From Austropuccinia psidii (taxonomy: Eukaryota; Basidiomycota; Pucciniomycetes; Pucciniales; Sphaerophragmiaceae), in assembly GCA_023105745.1 (NCBI GenBank), contig JALGQZ010000014.1, forward strand, positions 4,869,888 to 4,933,887: a DNA stretch of 64,000 nucleotides, read 5' to 3'. Below the pieces are notes generated by a model. That model had not been told where the DNA came from. It did not search any database and saw only the letters and a program-made list of their open reading frames with translations. Shown one piece after another: positions 47,660-60,577 of the stretch. The position numbers were made by a program, and so were the translations under genes. The stretch's first letter is position 1. The number at the start of each line of letters is the position of its first letter.

Positions 47660-50600
47660 TTCTTAAATATGTAGGTTTAAAAAGGTGAGAAAATTAAAAT
47701 GAATTTTTGCATGAACCACTTCCTTCATTAAGCTTCATAATTGAGGCTTTATTTCTGTTTTTTGAATTAATGATATTCCATCTTGCTCAACTTGATAACC
47801 TAGAAAATGGTTTTCTCTGTAAGAAATCGGAATTTGGTAGAAATACTTACTCCCGTATACTCAAAATTTCAACCAAAATTAACTGAAAAGTCATCCACAA
47901 TTGAACTACTTTTTAGCTTGTTGGACATAGTTTGAAGCCATTTTTCAATTCAAATTTTGTTAAAATTTCTTCCGTTATGCTTTCTAATTTTTTGGCCATG
48001 GTATATTTTTCTATATTTATGCATCCAGTCCAGTTTTCTTGTAGAAATAAGATTTCATCTATTGATATTTATTATTACATTAAATGACCATGACTTTAGA
48101 CCAATTTTCATTTCTTGGAGGGGCTGTTCCTATATATTTTGTGCCACTTTCCCCAAAATTTATATTAGGTTTGATATGATGGTAAGCTAATTAATAGTAC
48201 ATAAATATATAAGCCATAAGCTCAATTATCTGAGGGAATTTGAAGAAATAGAGAGTTCTTTTTTTTAGAATTATTTTTCTGACTAAGTGGAACTAAATTT
48301 CAAATAAGTTAGTCGATAAAATAAATATTTTGGATAAATAAACTAAATAAATTAAGGTTGTGATTCAATATAATATCAAAATTAAATTCGTGAATTTATG
48401 TTCTTCTCAAGAATCTTTTGAAATGGATTATAATTAGAAATAGAATTCCAATAGTTCTGAGTAGTAGATTTCTAATAAGCTTACCTCTAGAATTTTCAAA
48501 AAAGCTTAGGATTTACAATGGAACACCACATGTGTTTTGGGGGAGATTTTGGTGTGAAATACCAAGTATTTTAATGTGGTATTTGGTAGGTTTTAAAACC
48601 CCAAATATTAAATTTTATGGAAAAAAGTTTTAGAATATCAATCAATAGTAATTCAGAAAAATTGGAAGCTCACAAAAAAACCAAATAAAATTTAATTTTT
48701 TTTTAATCAAATTACAAAGATTATTTACAGGATCTAGTTTTTTGATATAGTTTTATTATTTATGTCAGAAAGTAACCCCTTTTATTTATTTATACCTTAA
48801 ACTGTTGTTTATTGATGGAATTAAGTTTTCAAAAAGATTTATACAGATTTTATATGAAGTATTATAATCCTTCCTTTTTAAGAATAATCAAAATATATTT
48901 CTTAATAGAATTGATTCATATTCGAAATTTTGTATTTCTATTCAGAGTTGCTCAAATCAAGTGGATTTACAAAATATTATACTCTTCAAGCCATAGAACT
49001 ATGGATATAAAAAACTTTAGGTTTTTCGAAAAAAATTCAAGGCGCAAAATTATCAGAAAAAACTTTAAAAAATGAAAATATTTTTTTTTTTTCATGTTTG
49101 GTTGGCTTACGATTCAGGGGGTTTTATCCAATCAATTCATACCAATGTTCACTTTGCATTCCGAATTTAAATATAACATCTACTCTTTTGAAAAATAGGA
49201 ATAATTTTATGATAATAAAAAGATAATTGTCGTTGGAATTTGAGTAGATTATTAGATTAATTGATAGATAAAAACTTAGGATTATTCTACACCCCAAGTA
49301 CAAATTTCAAGTTGAGACTTCATGTTATTCAGAAATTCGAAATCTATTGATAATGAAAAAAATAATGCAAGTTCAAAATTATGAAAAGCTCCTTATTATT
49401 ATAAAGTTGAATTATTAAAGCTTTTCAAAAAATTTCTTTGAGTTGGTAAGCTTCGAAATAGGTATTTGGCTTTCCAGAAAGTATATCTACCTAAAAATCT
49501 TTTTAAAAGAAAATTGATTTAAAAATCCATATATATATATATCTATTGAAGGCTTAAAAAAAATTTAAAGTGTATTTTGGATTTTCTTTTAGAGTATAAT
49601 TCAAAGAAATGAAGAGAATAAATTTCAGAAAGTACTATGCAAAAAAAAAAAACAAAAGCACCAAAATTCATTGAATATTCAATTCATATAAAAGACACAG
49701 GTTTTTTTAAAAAAAGGAAAAATCACCAAGAAATGAAATACAGCATTCAACTTGAATACAAGGTTTGAAAATAATTTTCACAGCCAAAAATCCGGAAGAT
49801 AGAGCCATTGAGATCTCAGAAACAAAAATTACTCAAAGGTATCCAATAATAACTATCATTTGCAAAGTATAACTAAGCTAAAATCAGCTTAAGATATGTA
49901 TATTTAGTTATGAAACAATAGATTAACCTCTAATGTGGAGGATTAAGAAATTATGAGGCCTATCAATACTAAAAGTCTTAATATAAAGAAGATATTTAAT
50001 AGAATTAAATAAGAAGTCAGAACTCTAAGCAAAATCAAAAGTATGTTGTTGTTTTTTTAAAAAAAGTGAATTTTCTTTGAAACCCATAAGGAATCTCAAA
50101 ATTTCCCTTTTGTAACTTTCTATTATCCTTTTATTGATACATAATCTTAGGGATATATGATTCTATTTATCCTTGTAGCACTTAATTTACATCCCTTGTA
50201 TTCAGAACGAAAGATGTGAATTGATTTTGAATATATGTAATGAAGTTCCCAGGTCTCCAGAAGAAAGATTTTCCCATTTACAGAAGCTGAAATGGCGTGG
50301 ATTATATGCCTTCCTTCCGTGGATTAGTGTGATTGGCTAAAAAAATGGTATAATAATTAATAAGTCCATTTGACAAGTTCTCAAGCTTCCTCTTTGAGAA
50401 AACTCAACCTTACAATTTTTGAATTTAAAAACAAAAACTCTGAGTTGATTATCGACTGAAATTTTTCTTTCCTTACTTTCTTACATTGATAATATTAACC
50501 CATGATCAATATGGGAAAAGAAAACATCTTAAAGACATGTGATTCAATTTTAATTTTTTTTAACTAATAATTACTAACATCAACAAATACATCAGATCTC

Positions 50601-52539
50601 ACCCACATAATTTTAAATCTTTATGTTTGTGTATCTTGTTTAACTTAAGATATAAGAGAATACCTATTTCAAAAAGAACTCTCTTTGAGTGCCATAAACA
50701 TAGAACTATCTCATCATTAAGATGAAAATGTTTATTCTGAAATGAAAAATAAATAAATTAAATAAAAGTTCAATTAAAAGAATAAAATGAACAAATCATT
50801 CAGGAATTGTTTTTTTATAGAAGTTTTAAGCTTCAAAAACAAGAGATAGGAATCTTCTTAAGATGATGAAAGCTAAAATATATCAAAAGAACAAAAAACA
50901 TACCAATGTATTTAATTTCTCTGGAGGATGAAAATAATAATTGGGATTTCTAAATTTTATGTGCTCCATGTAATGTACTTTAAAGTAGAACTTCTTTATT
51001 ATTAACAAAGAAATTGAAAATTATTCTTCCCTATTTAGCTACATAAATTTGTTTAGACTTGGACATATCTTATTAAAATATAGGATTTTACTAAGAAAGA
51101 AGTTTCTTCTTGTTGTATTTTTACCAATCAAAATCAATGAAATAGACTAGAAAGCCTAACCAAAGGATAATTTGAAGCTGAATATGAATAATCAATAATC
51201 CAATATTAAAACAGCTTATCAAAGTGAAAATATATCTCCTCAGGGGAGATCTTTTCAAAAATATTCCTAATTTTAATATTTTTCTTAATTCAAAAATTTA
51301 GCGTAATCAAGCTTAAGGGGAGATTTGAAAGTAGCTACAAAACATCAAGATTAAATTAGCTGTAACTAGTTTTATTATAATTTTTATTTAGTAAGATTAA
51401 AATTGATTTTTTTTGAAAAGATTTGAATTAATAAAAGTAATAATACTTCTGAGAGTGATAATTCTTCAAAGATAAAAATAACCGTTTATCGCTTCTAGCG
51501 CTATTGAAAATGAATCATGAGGCTATTTTTTCATCAAGAATGGGGTTCACTGGGAGAAGAATAGATTGATCATTTTCTCTCGAAGTCAGGTCATTTGGCT
51601 CGGTAAAAAGGTTTTTTCCTAGTTTGAATATGATAAAATTTTGACTCCTTGGTATCTTGTGAGAACACTACTCACCATCAAATGGAGAAAGCTTCTGTGC
51701 ACAATCCATCCTTGGACATAGTAGAATTATATTTCTGTAGGTTGACAGTGCTCAAAAAAGCTTCTTAATTATAGTATTGGGTGATTCAATTATATATAGC
51801 ATGACAGTTGATCCTATGAGATGATTACTTCCAACATGCACTGGTGTAAAGATTGCATAAAGGTAAATCTGGACTTACATGATGGTATTTTTGGATTGTT
51901 TGAGTTATTTGAAGCTGGAAATATGGTTCTTCCCATGAAGCTATTACCCAAAGCCAAGAAGAAATTTAGTATTTAGAGCTTCCAGAATAAGAAAATAATT
52001 CAAGACAACAATTCCTCTTAGCTAATTGTTACAATGGACAAGATACTGAAGTCTAAAATGAAACTTTTCTGTCTTTTTTAATGCATATGTCTTGTAGCTG
52101 AAGCTTTGTGACGCCGAAATTGAGTCTGAAACATGTTTATTTTCCAGTTTTCAAAGATTACATGAGGGTTCTCATATTTCTAGCTCATTTTCAAATTTTG
52201 CATAAAAATATTATTTAAAATCATGTTTTTAGCTTTTATTCCCATAATTTCTACAGATAAATTAATATAAAGAATGAATAAGTAAGGTTTTTCTATTAAA
52301 GAAATAGTCAAATAGGATTAATGTACTATGACCGTCCTTAAAAATAAACATAATAAAGAACATTTATTATAACAACAAGTTTTCAGATTTTTATTGACTT
52401 GAGCATCATTCTTTCATTGGTTAAATGATATAATATATCATATCAATTAATAAATTAAATTATTTGATAACTGTATTAAGAAAAATATTTTACCAAAAAG
52501 ATTTAAGATAAGAGTAATATTTCTCTAACAGAGTCAATT
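47660..52539. other. AT-rich intergenic DNA
   Basis: No recognised gene or repeat end. ORFs at 47957, 48418 and 48812 have no domain signal. Confidence 0.4.
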
Positions 52540-53639
52540 AAACTGAAAACAGAGTTCTTATGTCACAATAGTGTTTTTTGGACAAAAATAATATTTGACA
52601 ATATCATTCTAGAAAAATAATATTATATAGAATAATCAGTTTATAAAGAAATTTAAGAAAAAACTAGATATAAAAGAATATAGAAAGTAACTATATATAA
52701 GATTGATTTAAATAACTAATTATAAGTCCAAAAAGTATAAGAAAATGATAAAAAGAAAAGAAATAATAAAATGGGAGGTCAAAAAATTCAAACCCTGTAT
52801 AAATTAAAGAGCAGAAGGTTTTTGTGTAAGATTAGAGAAGTATTTGTGGATCTAAAAAATTGATTAAAATGGAAAAGTATAACCTTCAAGTATCAAGATG
52901 AAACTGAGTTTTAATTAAAAGTCTTGGTTTCATGTTTTTAATGATTCAAAATATGTAGAGATATTCTTATAATACCTTATAATGATATAGTAGTATAAAC
53001 CTATAGGTTTGAAGTGATGATTTGATGATTATTGTGAAAAAACAGAAATATTAGGTTTATTTAAAGTCTAAGGAAACTCACAGAGGCATATAAAGGAGTA
53101 AATTGAAAAAAAGATGAGAAACCATTTACCCTATTTGGATTCATTTTTACATTACGTTTTATCCAGTAAAACTATGGCAATTATTTAAGCAAGTGATCTT
53201 ACAAGGAGACCAGCTCATATATGGTTAAGGAATGATGAATTTACAACATTAGTATTTAATTTGTTCCAAGATAAGCATTAATTTATCAAATTTTTACATG
53301 GTTTTGGATATTTTATCACAGACTGTAATATCTGTGAGATTTCAAAGATTCAGTGTTTCATGTAGAATAATCAAAATTAGATTGTAAGTAAAGCTTTTTA
53401 TTGAAACTAATAAATCACAATAATTTTTGGATTTATTGTTTCATTTGAATTTATATATCAGTCTTGAATTCTTAAGAGTAATCCATCAGATATTTTATCT
53501 TTAATGAATTTTGGAATTTTTATTGTATTTCAATGTGGAACAGTCAAATAGTATAGTAAAAACTTTTTACCATGAATTAATTCTACAAATACTAGTACAA
53601 AAGGCTTTAACTAATTATTCTTGGTTTAATCATGGAAAA

Positions 53640-54378
53640 TAATGAATAATTGTCTTGGTTACAGGAGTAATAGGGTCTGATTGACTTATTGACACCTCAA
53701 AATTAAAGCTTATATGCTATTATCTCATGATTTATTGGACTTAGCCTAATTAAATTTTTTTTTCCAGAAGGTTCTTATAGACTAACTGGGAAAGGATAAA
53801 CCATGTATTTGAGATTTGGAGCTTGATATACCTCAAAGGCCTCAGAAGTTGGGTAACCTTACTCTCTTTAATGTATTTTTTTCTCTTTGACTATTTTTCA
53901 TGTCAAAATAGTAATTCAACCCTTAAGACTGATATCAACTATGTGTGGAAAAACACTTAATTTAAAATATACTATTTTTAAGTGCTAAAAGCATATATGA
54001 AACTAATTTCAGTGTATATGTAATCTAGGATTTATCAGTATCCCTTCCTTTTGTTATAAAAGTGAAAAAAACGTTTCAAGATTAATTTATGTGATATTGA
54101 TGATTAGGTGTTGAAGTATTTTCAATATTACCACCCAATAGAGTTAACTTAAAATTATTCACTTTATGGGGCTAACCTAGGTGAATCTTCATTTATAATT
54201 CAAATGCAGTGTTAAATACATGGATTTACTCACTCAAAGAATTGTCATCCATTTTTTTCTTTATAAAAAACAATGAATTTCAGATATATACATGAATTAT
54301 GGGTTTTTATCTAACAAAAGGTATTTTAGAGTGATTTGTGGCCTATTTGGGTATGTAAAACATACCCCAAGGGTCACA
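53640..54378 (-). repeat. 3' LTR portion of decayed Gypsy C
   Basis: On the minus strand it starts TGTGACCCTTGGGGTATG, right after a purine-rich GGTGGAAGGAAA tract, as an LTR follows its polypurine tract. The phrase TTTGTGGCC...GGGTATGT...GGGTCACA, the AGAAGTTGGGTAACC block and ACACCTCAA are shared with the solo LTR ending at 58084 and the LTR ending at 63057. If full length (~1.84 kb) its far end would be near 52540, but I could not fix it. Confidence 0.55.
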
Positions 54379-54436
54379 TTTCCTTCCACCAAAAATAAGA
54401 TTATACAAAAGCTTTATTGAAGGAAAATTAAATAAA

Positions 54437-55276
54437 GGGTGTTGGTAAGCCCACATAAGCTTTTAGTAAAAACATGTAATCCCTTACATGTTTTTACCAA
54501 AAACTTACGCATTTTTGCCACCAATTGGTAAAAACACATAATTGTATGGTAAAAAAACATAAGCTGTGGTTTTTAAATGAAGTATGGCTATTTATGGCAT
54601 TTTGAAGGCCATTAATGGCATTATAAATGCAATAAAGGGAATTATTAATGCCATTAATGGAATTTAGAAGGTTATTGATGTCATTATTAATGCCATAAAT
54701 GGCATTATTAATGCAATAGATGAAATTATTAATGCCATAAATGGCATTATCAATGCAATAAAGGGAATTATTAATGCTATAAATGGCATTGTTAATTCAA
54801 TAAATGGAGTTATTAATTCCATAAATGGCATTTTTAACACCACAAATGGAATTGTTAATGCCATTTATGGTATTGTTAAGGACATTCATTCCATTTTGAG
54901 GCCATTTATGGCATTTTGAAGGCCATAAATGACATTAAAAATGCCATTTATGGAATTGTTAAGGCTATAAATGACATCAACAATGCAATCAATGGTATTT
55001 TTAAGGCCATTAACAATGGAATGAATGGCCTTAATAATGCCATAAATGGCATTGTCAATGTCATTTATAGCCTTAAAAATGCCATAAATGGCATTGTTAA
55101 TGTCATTTATAGCCTTAAAAATGCCATAAATGGCATTGTTAATGTCATTTATAGCCTTAAAAATTCCATAAATGGCATTGTTAATGTCATTTGTGTTGTG
55201 GCCTTAACATTTTTAGTAAAAACACATAAGGGCTTATGGGTTTTTACTAAATGCTTATGTAGGTTTACCAACACCC
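54437..55276. mobile_element. MULE-type MITE filled with a 21-bp palindrome array
   Basis: Non-autonomous element of 840 bp with the ends of the MULE copies: GGGTGTTGGTAAGCC on the left, GGTTTACCAACACCC on the right, and flanking TAAATAAA (54429-54436 and 55277-55284). Subterminal GTAAAAACA(C/T)(G/A)TAA motifs are kept. It has no transposase; the interior is a tandem array (separate entry). It was probably mobilised by the MULE-OTU transposase family (inference from shared ends). It sits between the integrase and the 3' LTR of Gypsy C. Confidence 0.85.
54606..55203. repeat. 21-bp tandem array of dyad-symmetric units
   Basis: About 28 units. Consecutive units from 54606 to about 54878 are exactly 21 bp, with core AATGCCATAAATGGCATT followed by a 3-nt spacer (ATT, GTT). 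The core is an inverted repeat: AATGCCAT, two central bases, ATGGCATT. After some 20-bp and irregular units, the 3' third becomes a 42-bp higher-order repeat (core unit plus AATGTCATTTATAGCC...) at about 55037-55190. Because 21 is a multiple of three, both strands show spurious stop-free frames. Confidence 0.9.
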
Positions 55277-55289
55277 TAAATAAATCCTC

Positions 55290-56247
55290 ATAGGGGAGTA
55301 AAAATCCACTTTAAAACCATATCATCTTACTTTGATAAATTAATTTAAGCACAATGATATCAATATAAAGGATTTGTGCCTTCCTTGATGTATGACTCTT
55401 TTTAGAGATTTTTCTCAGCCAGGTATGTCTATTTCAGTTAACCCTTCAGCTTCATGAAATGGGATCCTATACCTACCTAAGTATTATAAAAGATTTTTAC
55501 TTCTCAAACTCCTCTCTTTTGAAAGTTTGATGATCTTATCAGTGCATTATATCTAAAATGGCGAAAATGTGAGAGAATCTGGGCTCCTTAGGCAAAAAGA
55601 TCTTCCAAGTTGATTGATATTACTTAAGTAGACTTACCAGAAAAGCTGGAAATTTATTCTCAAATTATCCTGTAATTTATACTTGTGCTTGATAAACTTC
55701 ATTTATTGCTTTGATAATAGAAGTTCGAAAAAATGAATATTTGAGTTTCTTGGACCCTTTGATATTTCGGAATTTCAAGGTTGAAACTAGAAATAGATCT
55801 CCAATTTTAGAATATGGGTTCTTATCAACTTTCTCCAATCTTTGCTTGGTGTACTAAAATGATTAAGTCATTATTTGTAATGAATGGATTCTTATTTTTT
55901 AATTAATTATTTTAAATCTAAAAGAAGCTGTGTCAATGTCAACTAAATATTTTCTTGAAGTTTCTGTTAGAAGTTTTTGATTATAAATCTTCCTTAGCAG
56001 GGCAGCCTTTGTGGCTGTTGATGTATGAATAAAGGTTTTGTAAGATAGTTCAAGTTCTGGTATCAAGGTGCACCATACAAAAGTGAATCCATCTGAGTTA
56101 TCAAATTTTATGCCATAGGCTCATAATCTTCTTATCATTTCTTCAATTTTCTGAATCACTCTTTCAGCTGATATATCAGGTTGATGGTGATAAGCTGTTT
56201 AGAATGCTAATTTGGCCCCAAATAGTTTGTGAATATTAGACCACTGA
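55290..56247 (-). pseudogene. Gypsy C integrase C-terminal half
   Basis: Continuation of the integrase interrupted at 58085. On the minus strand it reads NIHKLFGAKLAF-stop-TAYHHQ, SAERVIQKIEEMIRRL-stop, DGFTFVWCTLIPELELSYKT and FIHTSTATKAALL at about 56240-55950. These match the Gypsy integrase segment with the catalytic Glu (xAERVIQxLE). Downstream to 55290 the frame is lost, with only traces of a C-terminal domain (AEKNL). Many stops. Confidence 0.75.
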
Positions 56248-58084
56248 TGTAAGGTGTGGATATGAAACTTTGATTAAAAATCAAGTACTTTTCCTGTCCT
56301 CAAACTTTGTATAAGGTAAAAATCAATTAAAAATAGTATGAAATATTATTTTTAAGAGAAAACACGCCAATTTTATTGTTTATAACTTTATTAGTATAAA
56401 ACAATAATATTATAAAAATTTATTGTTTTACCAACAATAAAAATTTATCCAAAAAATACTCTACAAGAGATATTTTAAGGCTACAAAAGAAATTTCTTCA
56501 AGAGCAATTTCAATTGGAATTAATTGAGCAAAGAACTGCAAGCAATTAATTAAAGAACAAAGTCTTTAAAAAGAATATTAAAGAGAAAACACGCCCAAAA
56601 GTGACCAGAGTGAATTTGGAAACAAAGTGACAAAGTTTACAGTGATGAAAGATGCTTTAATTCACTTTTGGGGTGGTTCAGGGGTAAAAATGATTATAAG
56701 AGTTACAAAAAATGATTATAATGATTTTTTCACGTGGTTAAAAGGTTTAAAATGATTTAAAAGTGGTGGTTGGAATCTTTGATTGATTGGTTTAACAGTT
56801 TTAAACTAATTAATAAAAGGAAAAGATTCTAACATGAAGAGAAAAGTGGGGCAAAGAAGACATTCTTTTATAGCCATCAATTCTCTTGCTCCAAAAGTAA
56901 AATTTACTCTTGTCAGTCGTGAAAAACAGTCTGAAAACAGAAAAGCCAATTATGGCATCATTGAACCCTGGTTTAGGCCAAAAAGGGCTGGTTTAAGCCA
57001 TTTTTAGCCATTTTTAGCCATTTTAGACCCTTAAATCAGCCATTACTATAGCAATACCAGGCCTAGAGCCTTCAAAACACGTCAGAATGTGTGTCAGAGG
57101 CGTAGAAACCAGTTAAAACTGTTTTTATTATGATTGTTTTATCTTAAGGGTAGTTTTACCCTCTTGGCAACAGCTAAAACTACCCCAGTTGGTATCAAAA
57201 CCTCATCATCAATTGAGTCCACAGACCCTGTAACTCAATTCCAGGCCAAAAGTGATGAACTTTTGCGTGAATTTTGACATCCCACGCCTGTCAGCAAGGA
57301 GTTTGGGGGTCTAGCTCCCCCTTAGAGCTGGAGTTCCTTTCCCCCCCAAATTTAATCTTTCCAATTTATTTTTCCTTTAATTCCTCATCATGTATTATAC
57401 TTATAATTTACATATGTAATTCAATTCAATTGTACAGTACAATACAGTAATAATTGACACCTCATATGTAAATCAAAGTTCACTTATGTAATACACGCGC
57501 ACATTTTGACATTTCAATTGAATTCAATTGAAAATACTTCAATTCCTCATAACTTCTAAACTAAACACAACACCTCAATTTTAACACAAAAATTGATGGT
57601 TAACACCACATGTGGTGTGAATTAAATTAAGGTTTTGAGGATTTTCAACTTTTGTATTGAAAATACTAAAAACTTAATCTAAGCTTATTTAGAGTTGAGT
57701 TACAAGAATTTCACTCAGAGGTGACCCCACCTGATTTTTTATGAGGAATCCAATGGTGAAATAAATTTTATATATTTATTTATTGGATAAAAAGTTATAA
57801 TAAATTTTATTTAACTTTTTTCCAAATTTATTTATTTTTTCACAATTTTGTTAAAATTTCATTTTTACTTAATTTTTTCAAGTATAAATGTAATTTTATA
57901 TTTACAAAATTTAATGTATTTTTTATTTTTAAATTATAATTAATTTTTTATTTTTAATATAATTTTATATTTATATTTTAATTTTTATTCTAATAATATA
58001 AATAAATTTATTTTATTTATATTAATATGTTATTTTTTATATTTGTGGTCTTTTGGGTATATGAAATTACCTCTAAGGCTCACA
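56248..58084 (-). mobile_element. solo LTR with exact 5-bp target duplication
   Basis: 1837 bp starting TGTAAGGTGTGG and ending AAGGCTCACA on the plus strand, so TG...CA either way. ACTGA lies immediately outside on both sides (56243-56247 and 58085-58089). It splits the Gypsy C integrase between the CLSSQL and HQWSNIHKLFG parts. The minus orientation (TGTGAGCC start) is chosen because the same end follows a pol 3' end at 63057 and a polypurine tract at 54378. Internal direct repeat AGAGAAAACACGCC at about 56362 and 56583. A solo LTR arises by LTR-LTR recombination. Confidence 0.85.
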
Positions 58085-60300
58085 ACTGAGAAGATAAACA
58101 TTTTTGATCTCTATCACCAATTATAGTTCTAATAAGGGCAGTATTTTATATTAAACATTTACAAATAAGAAGAGAAGTATATATAGATGTATCATATTTG
58201 TGAAAAGGAAGAAATATGGGAGTTTTGTGATAGATAAATACTATGACTAAAGAAAAAAATGTTTCTTTTGTATTAACCAGCTGATTAGGCCATCACCCAG
58301 TCCACATGCACTATTTCACATGGGGAGTTAGGTTCTTGAATCTGGATCATTCTACCAAACATTTTTGCTATTCTTCTGTAAGAATTTTGAAATATATCAC
58401 AAGTGTGACAATACTAAACTATCTCTTTCCTCAAATGAGGCCACCATGCACAGTATTTCAATTTATAAATTTTTCTATCTTCAGACTGGCTTCCAGAGTA
58501 GATACTATCATGAAGTTCCTGGGGTATGGTATTAATAAGAGATCTGTAAGAGGAAAAGCATTACAAAAGAACTTTTGGTCCTGTGGTAGACAATTACATC
58601 AAAAAGGATGAGTTTGAAATAAAAAAAGTGAAATTTTCATGCTTAACCTAAGGAATGACTCAGATAAGTGTATTTACAGTCCTTTTGAGAGATTTTAGTT
58701 TATTGTTTAAACTTCTTATCCTTTTTAAACAATTTCTTAGCTTCCTAAAAGAATTCTGTTACAACCTCAGTGATATCAATACCTTCAATTAAAATTTGGG
58801 GTTCAGTTTCCCAAGTTACATAAGCTGGATTATCAGGTTCATTATATAAATGATATCTACTAAGGCCATCTGAATGATTTTAAATTTTTCCTTCCTTATT
58901 AAAAATATTAATATTGCCTCAATCGTTTTGAATGGTTATTTTCCATCTCAGCATGTTCCTATTTGAGGATTCCATTTTCAGAAATGATTTTACTTCATTA
59001 AAATAAGCTATAAGGTAAAAAATTCTATATAATTATGAATGGAGTTTTAGTAAGTTAAAAACTAAAAAATTAATAATTCAATCTGGCTTGCACAATATCT
59101 GTCTTATGTAGGCTTAATTTTCCTATAAAAAAAATAGTCATCCATGAGATTTGTCTTGGACAATTTGGACCTGATGAAGAAAATAAATAAGTGTCTCTCC
59201 ACTGGAATCAATTTGAATCTTCAAAACGATTTTCAAACCTGGCATAAGGAGTATAGGATCATTTTCCAGAGAGTGCTTGAGTTCTTAATAAGGCATAATT
59301 CTCTTCTGTATCATCTCAAACACTAACCTTTGGTCACAGATCCTGTAGAGTATCTTAGAAAACACTTCAAATTCTTTGATATTTTGTATTTGATAGCTTG
59401 AAAATCCTGGAAAAACATTATCTCCTTCTTAGTTTGTGGCGTGGGATGAAATAAGACTTCCCCTACTTTGGTTTTTTCTATGTTAAGGCTAAGACCAGAA
59501 ACAACATTCCCAAGTGCTTTCAGTTCTTGGAAACAAAAATTAAATCTCATCAAGGATATTTTCATGTTCACATGAATTCCCTTTTCTAAAGATCTTTTAC
59601 TCTTCCAAAGTTTCTGAACAAATGATAATGTCATAAATACAAATTATCAACCCTCCTTCTGATAACTCAGTGGGGAATATTGTATTAATCCTTCTTTAAT
59701 AATGAGAGGGTGAAATTTTGATTGAAAAACACATACCAAAATATTTTTAAATACCACAATGTGCAATAAACCACAAAGGGTGTTTGGAACTATCTGTCAA
59801 AGAATTATGGTGGAATCTTTTGAGTGCATCCATTGAGGTGATAGAATTTTTCTTTAAAAAAATATGTAAAGGCTTCTTCAATCCTAGGGATGGGATATCT
59901 TTCAGGTATATTATAGGTATTCAAAGCTCTGAAATCACCAACCATCCTGGATTAATTATTGTGTCAATCTATAATGACAGGAGTGGTTAGATCAACTGTT
60001 TCATTATGTCCCACTTTCCTAAGGACACCAAGTTAAACCAGCTCTTTGATATGTTTTCAGTTCTTTTCTAGCTCTGGGAATAGCTTGGTAAACTAGATTT
60101 CCAAGGAATGATGGAAAGGGTTTGTAAATATTTAAATTGAGGTCCACTTCATTACTATTTATTTCTTGTAGAAGTATGTTTTAAGCAGAAAATGGTTTCA
60201 TATGCTTGGATAGAAATTTTTGAAGGTCTTTTTCAATTTTCAATGACAGTTCAGGGTTAATTTGTGCTACAAAAAATATTCACAATTATATTTCTACCAT
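58085..60300 (-). pseudogene. Gypsy C reverse transcriptase, RNase H and integrase N-terminal half
   Basis: Decayed pol in all minus frames. RT lead-in EVDLNLNIYKPFPSFLG (60140); RT RMVGDFRALNTYNIPERYPI (59950); the YIDD box region near 59640 is corrupted; thumb ELKALGNVVSGLSLNIEKTK and QTKKEIMFFQDF. RNase H: IDSSGETL, NRNMLRWKITIQND, NHSDGLSR. Linker PDNPAYVTWETEPQI (58820). Integrase: HDSIYSGSQSEDR, YCHTCDIFQ (zinc site partly lost), QIQEPNSPCEIVHVDW, then LVIVFIYHKTPIFLP and IGDRDQKCL at 58110. The solo LTR then interrupts the integrase. It is a different Gypsy lineage from family A. Confidence 0.82.
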
Positions 60301-60577
60301 GATACGATCTGACTTTACCATACCATTTCTTATCTTTTTTGGTAAAAAAACAGTGAAAAATTGTTTTACTAATACTATATTCCATTCTTAAATCTTATTT
60401 GAGAATTTAAATAATTTCAGTGACATACATATGGTTATATTAACCTTTTCCAATGTATGTTGGTCAATAATCTAGTTTTTTAACTTCTCTAGAGATATAA
60501 TGAGCTGACCATATAAGATGGCATACTAGTTATGGAATATTTTCTTATCAATGAAGGTTGGTTCTCCACTGTACTCA

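Noticed and set aside
54606..55203. CRISPR array
   Set aside because: There are no unique spacers between the repeats, and the genome is eukaryotic; it is a contiguous 21-bp tandem array in a transposon.
54916..55293. 125-aa plus-strand ORF with NAINGIV/NVIYSLK repeats, and a 66-aa MPFMALI-repeat ORF on the other strand
   Set aside because: Both arise because the 21-bp array period is a multiple of three; they run into the MITE end and have no gene signals.
57190..57202. TGGTATCAAAACC, resembling an initiator-tRNA primer-binding site
   Set aside because: It lies inside a 1837-bp TG...CA sequence with an exact 5-bp duplication outside, so it is internal to a solo LTR and not next to an LTR end.
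58306..58611. 101-aa plus-strand ORF
   Set aside because: The opposite strand carries recognisable integrase (QIQEPNSPCEIVHVDW), so this is a shadow.
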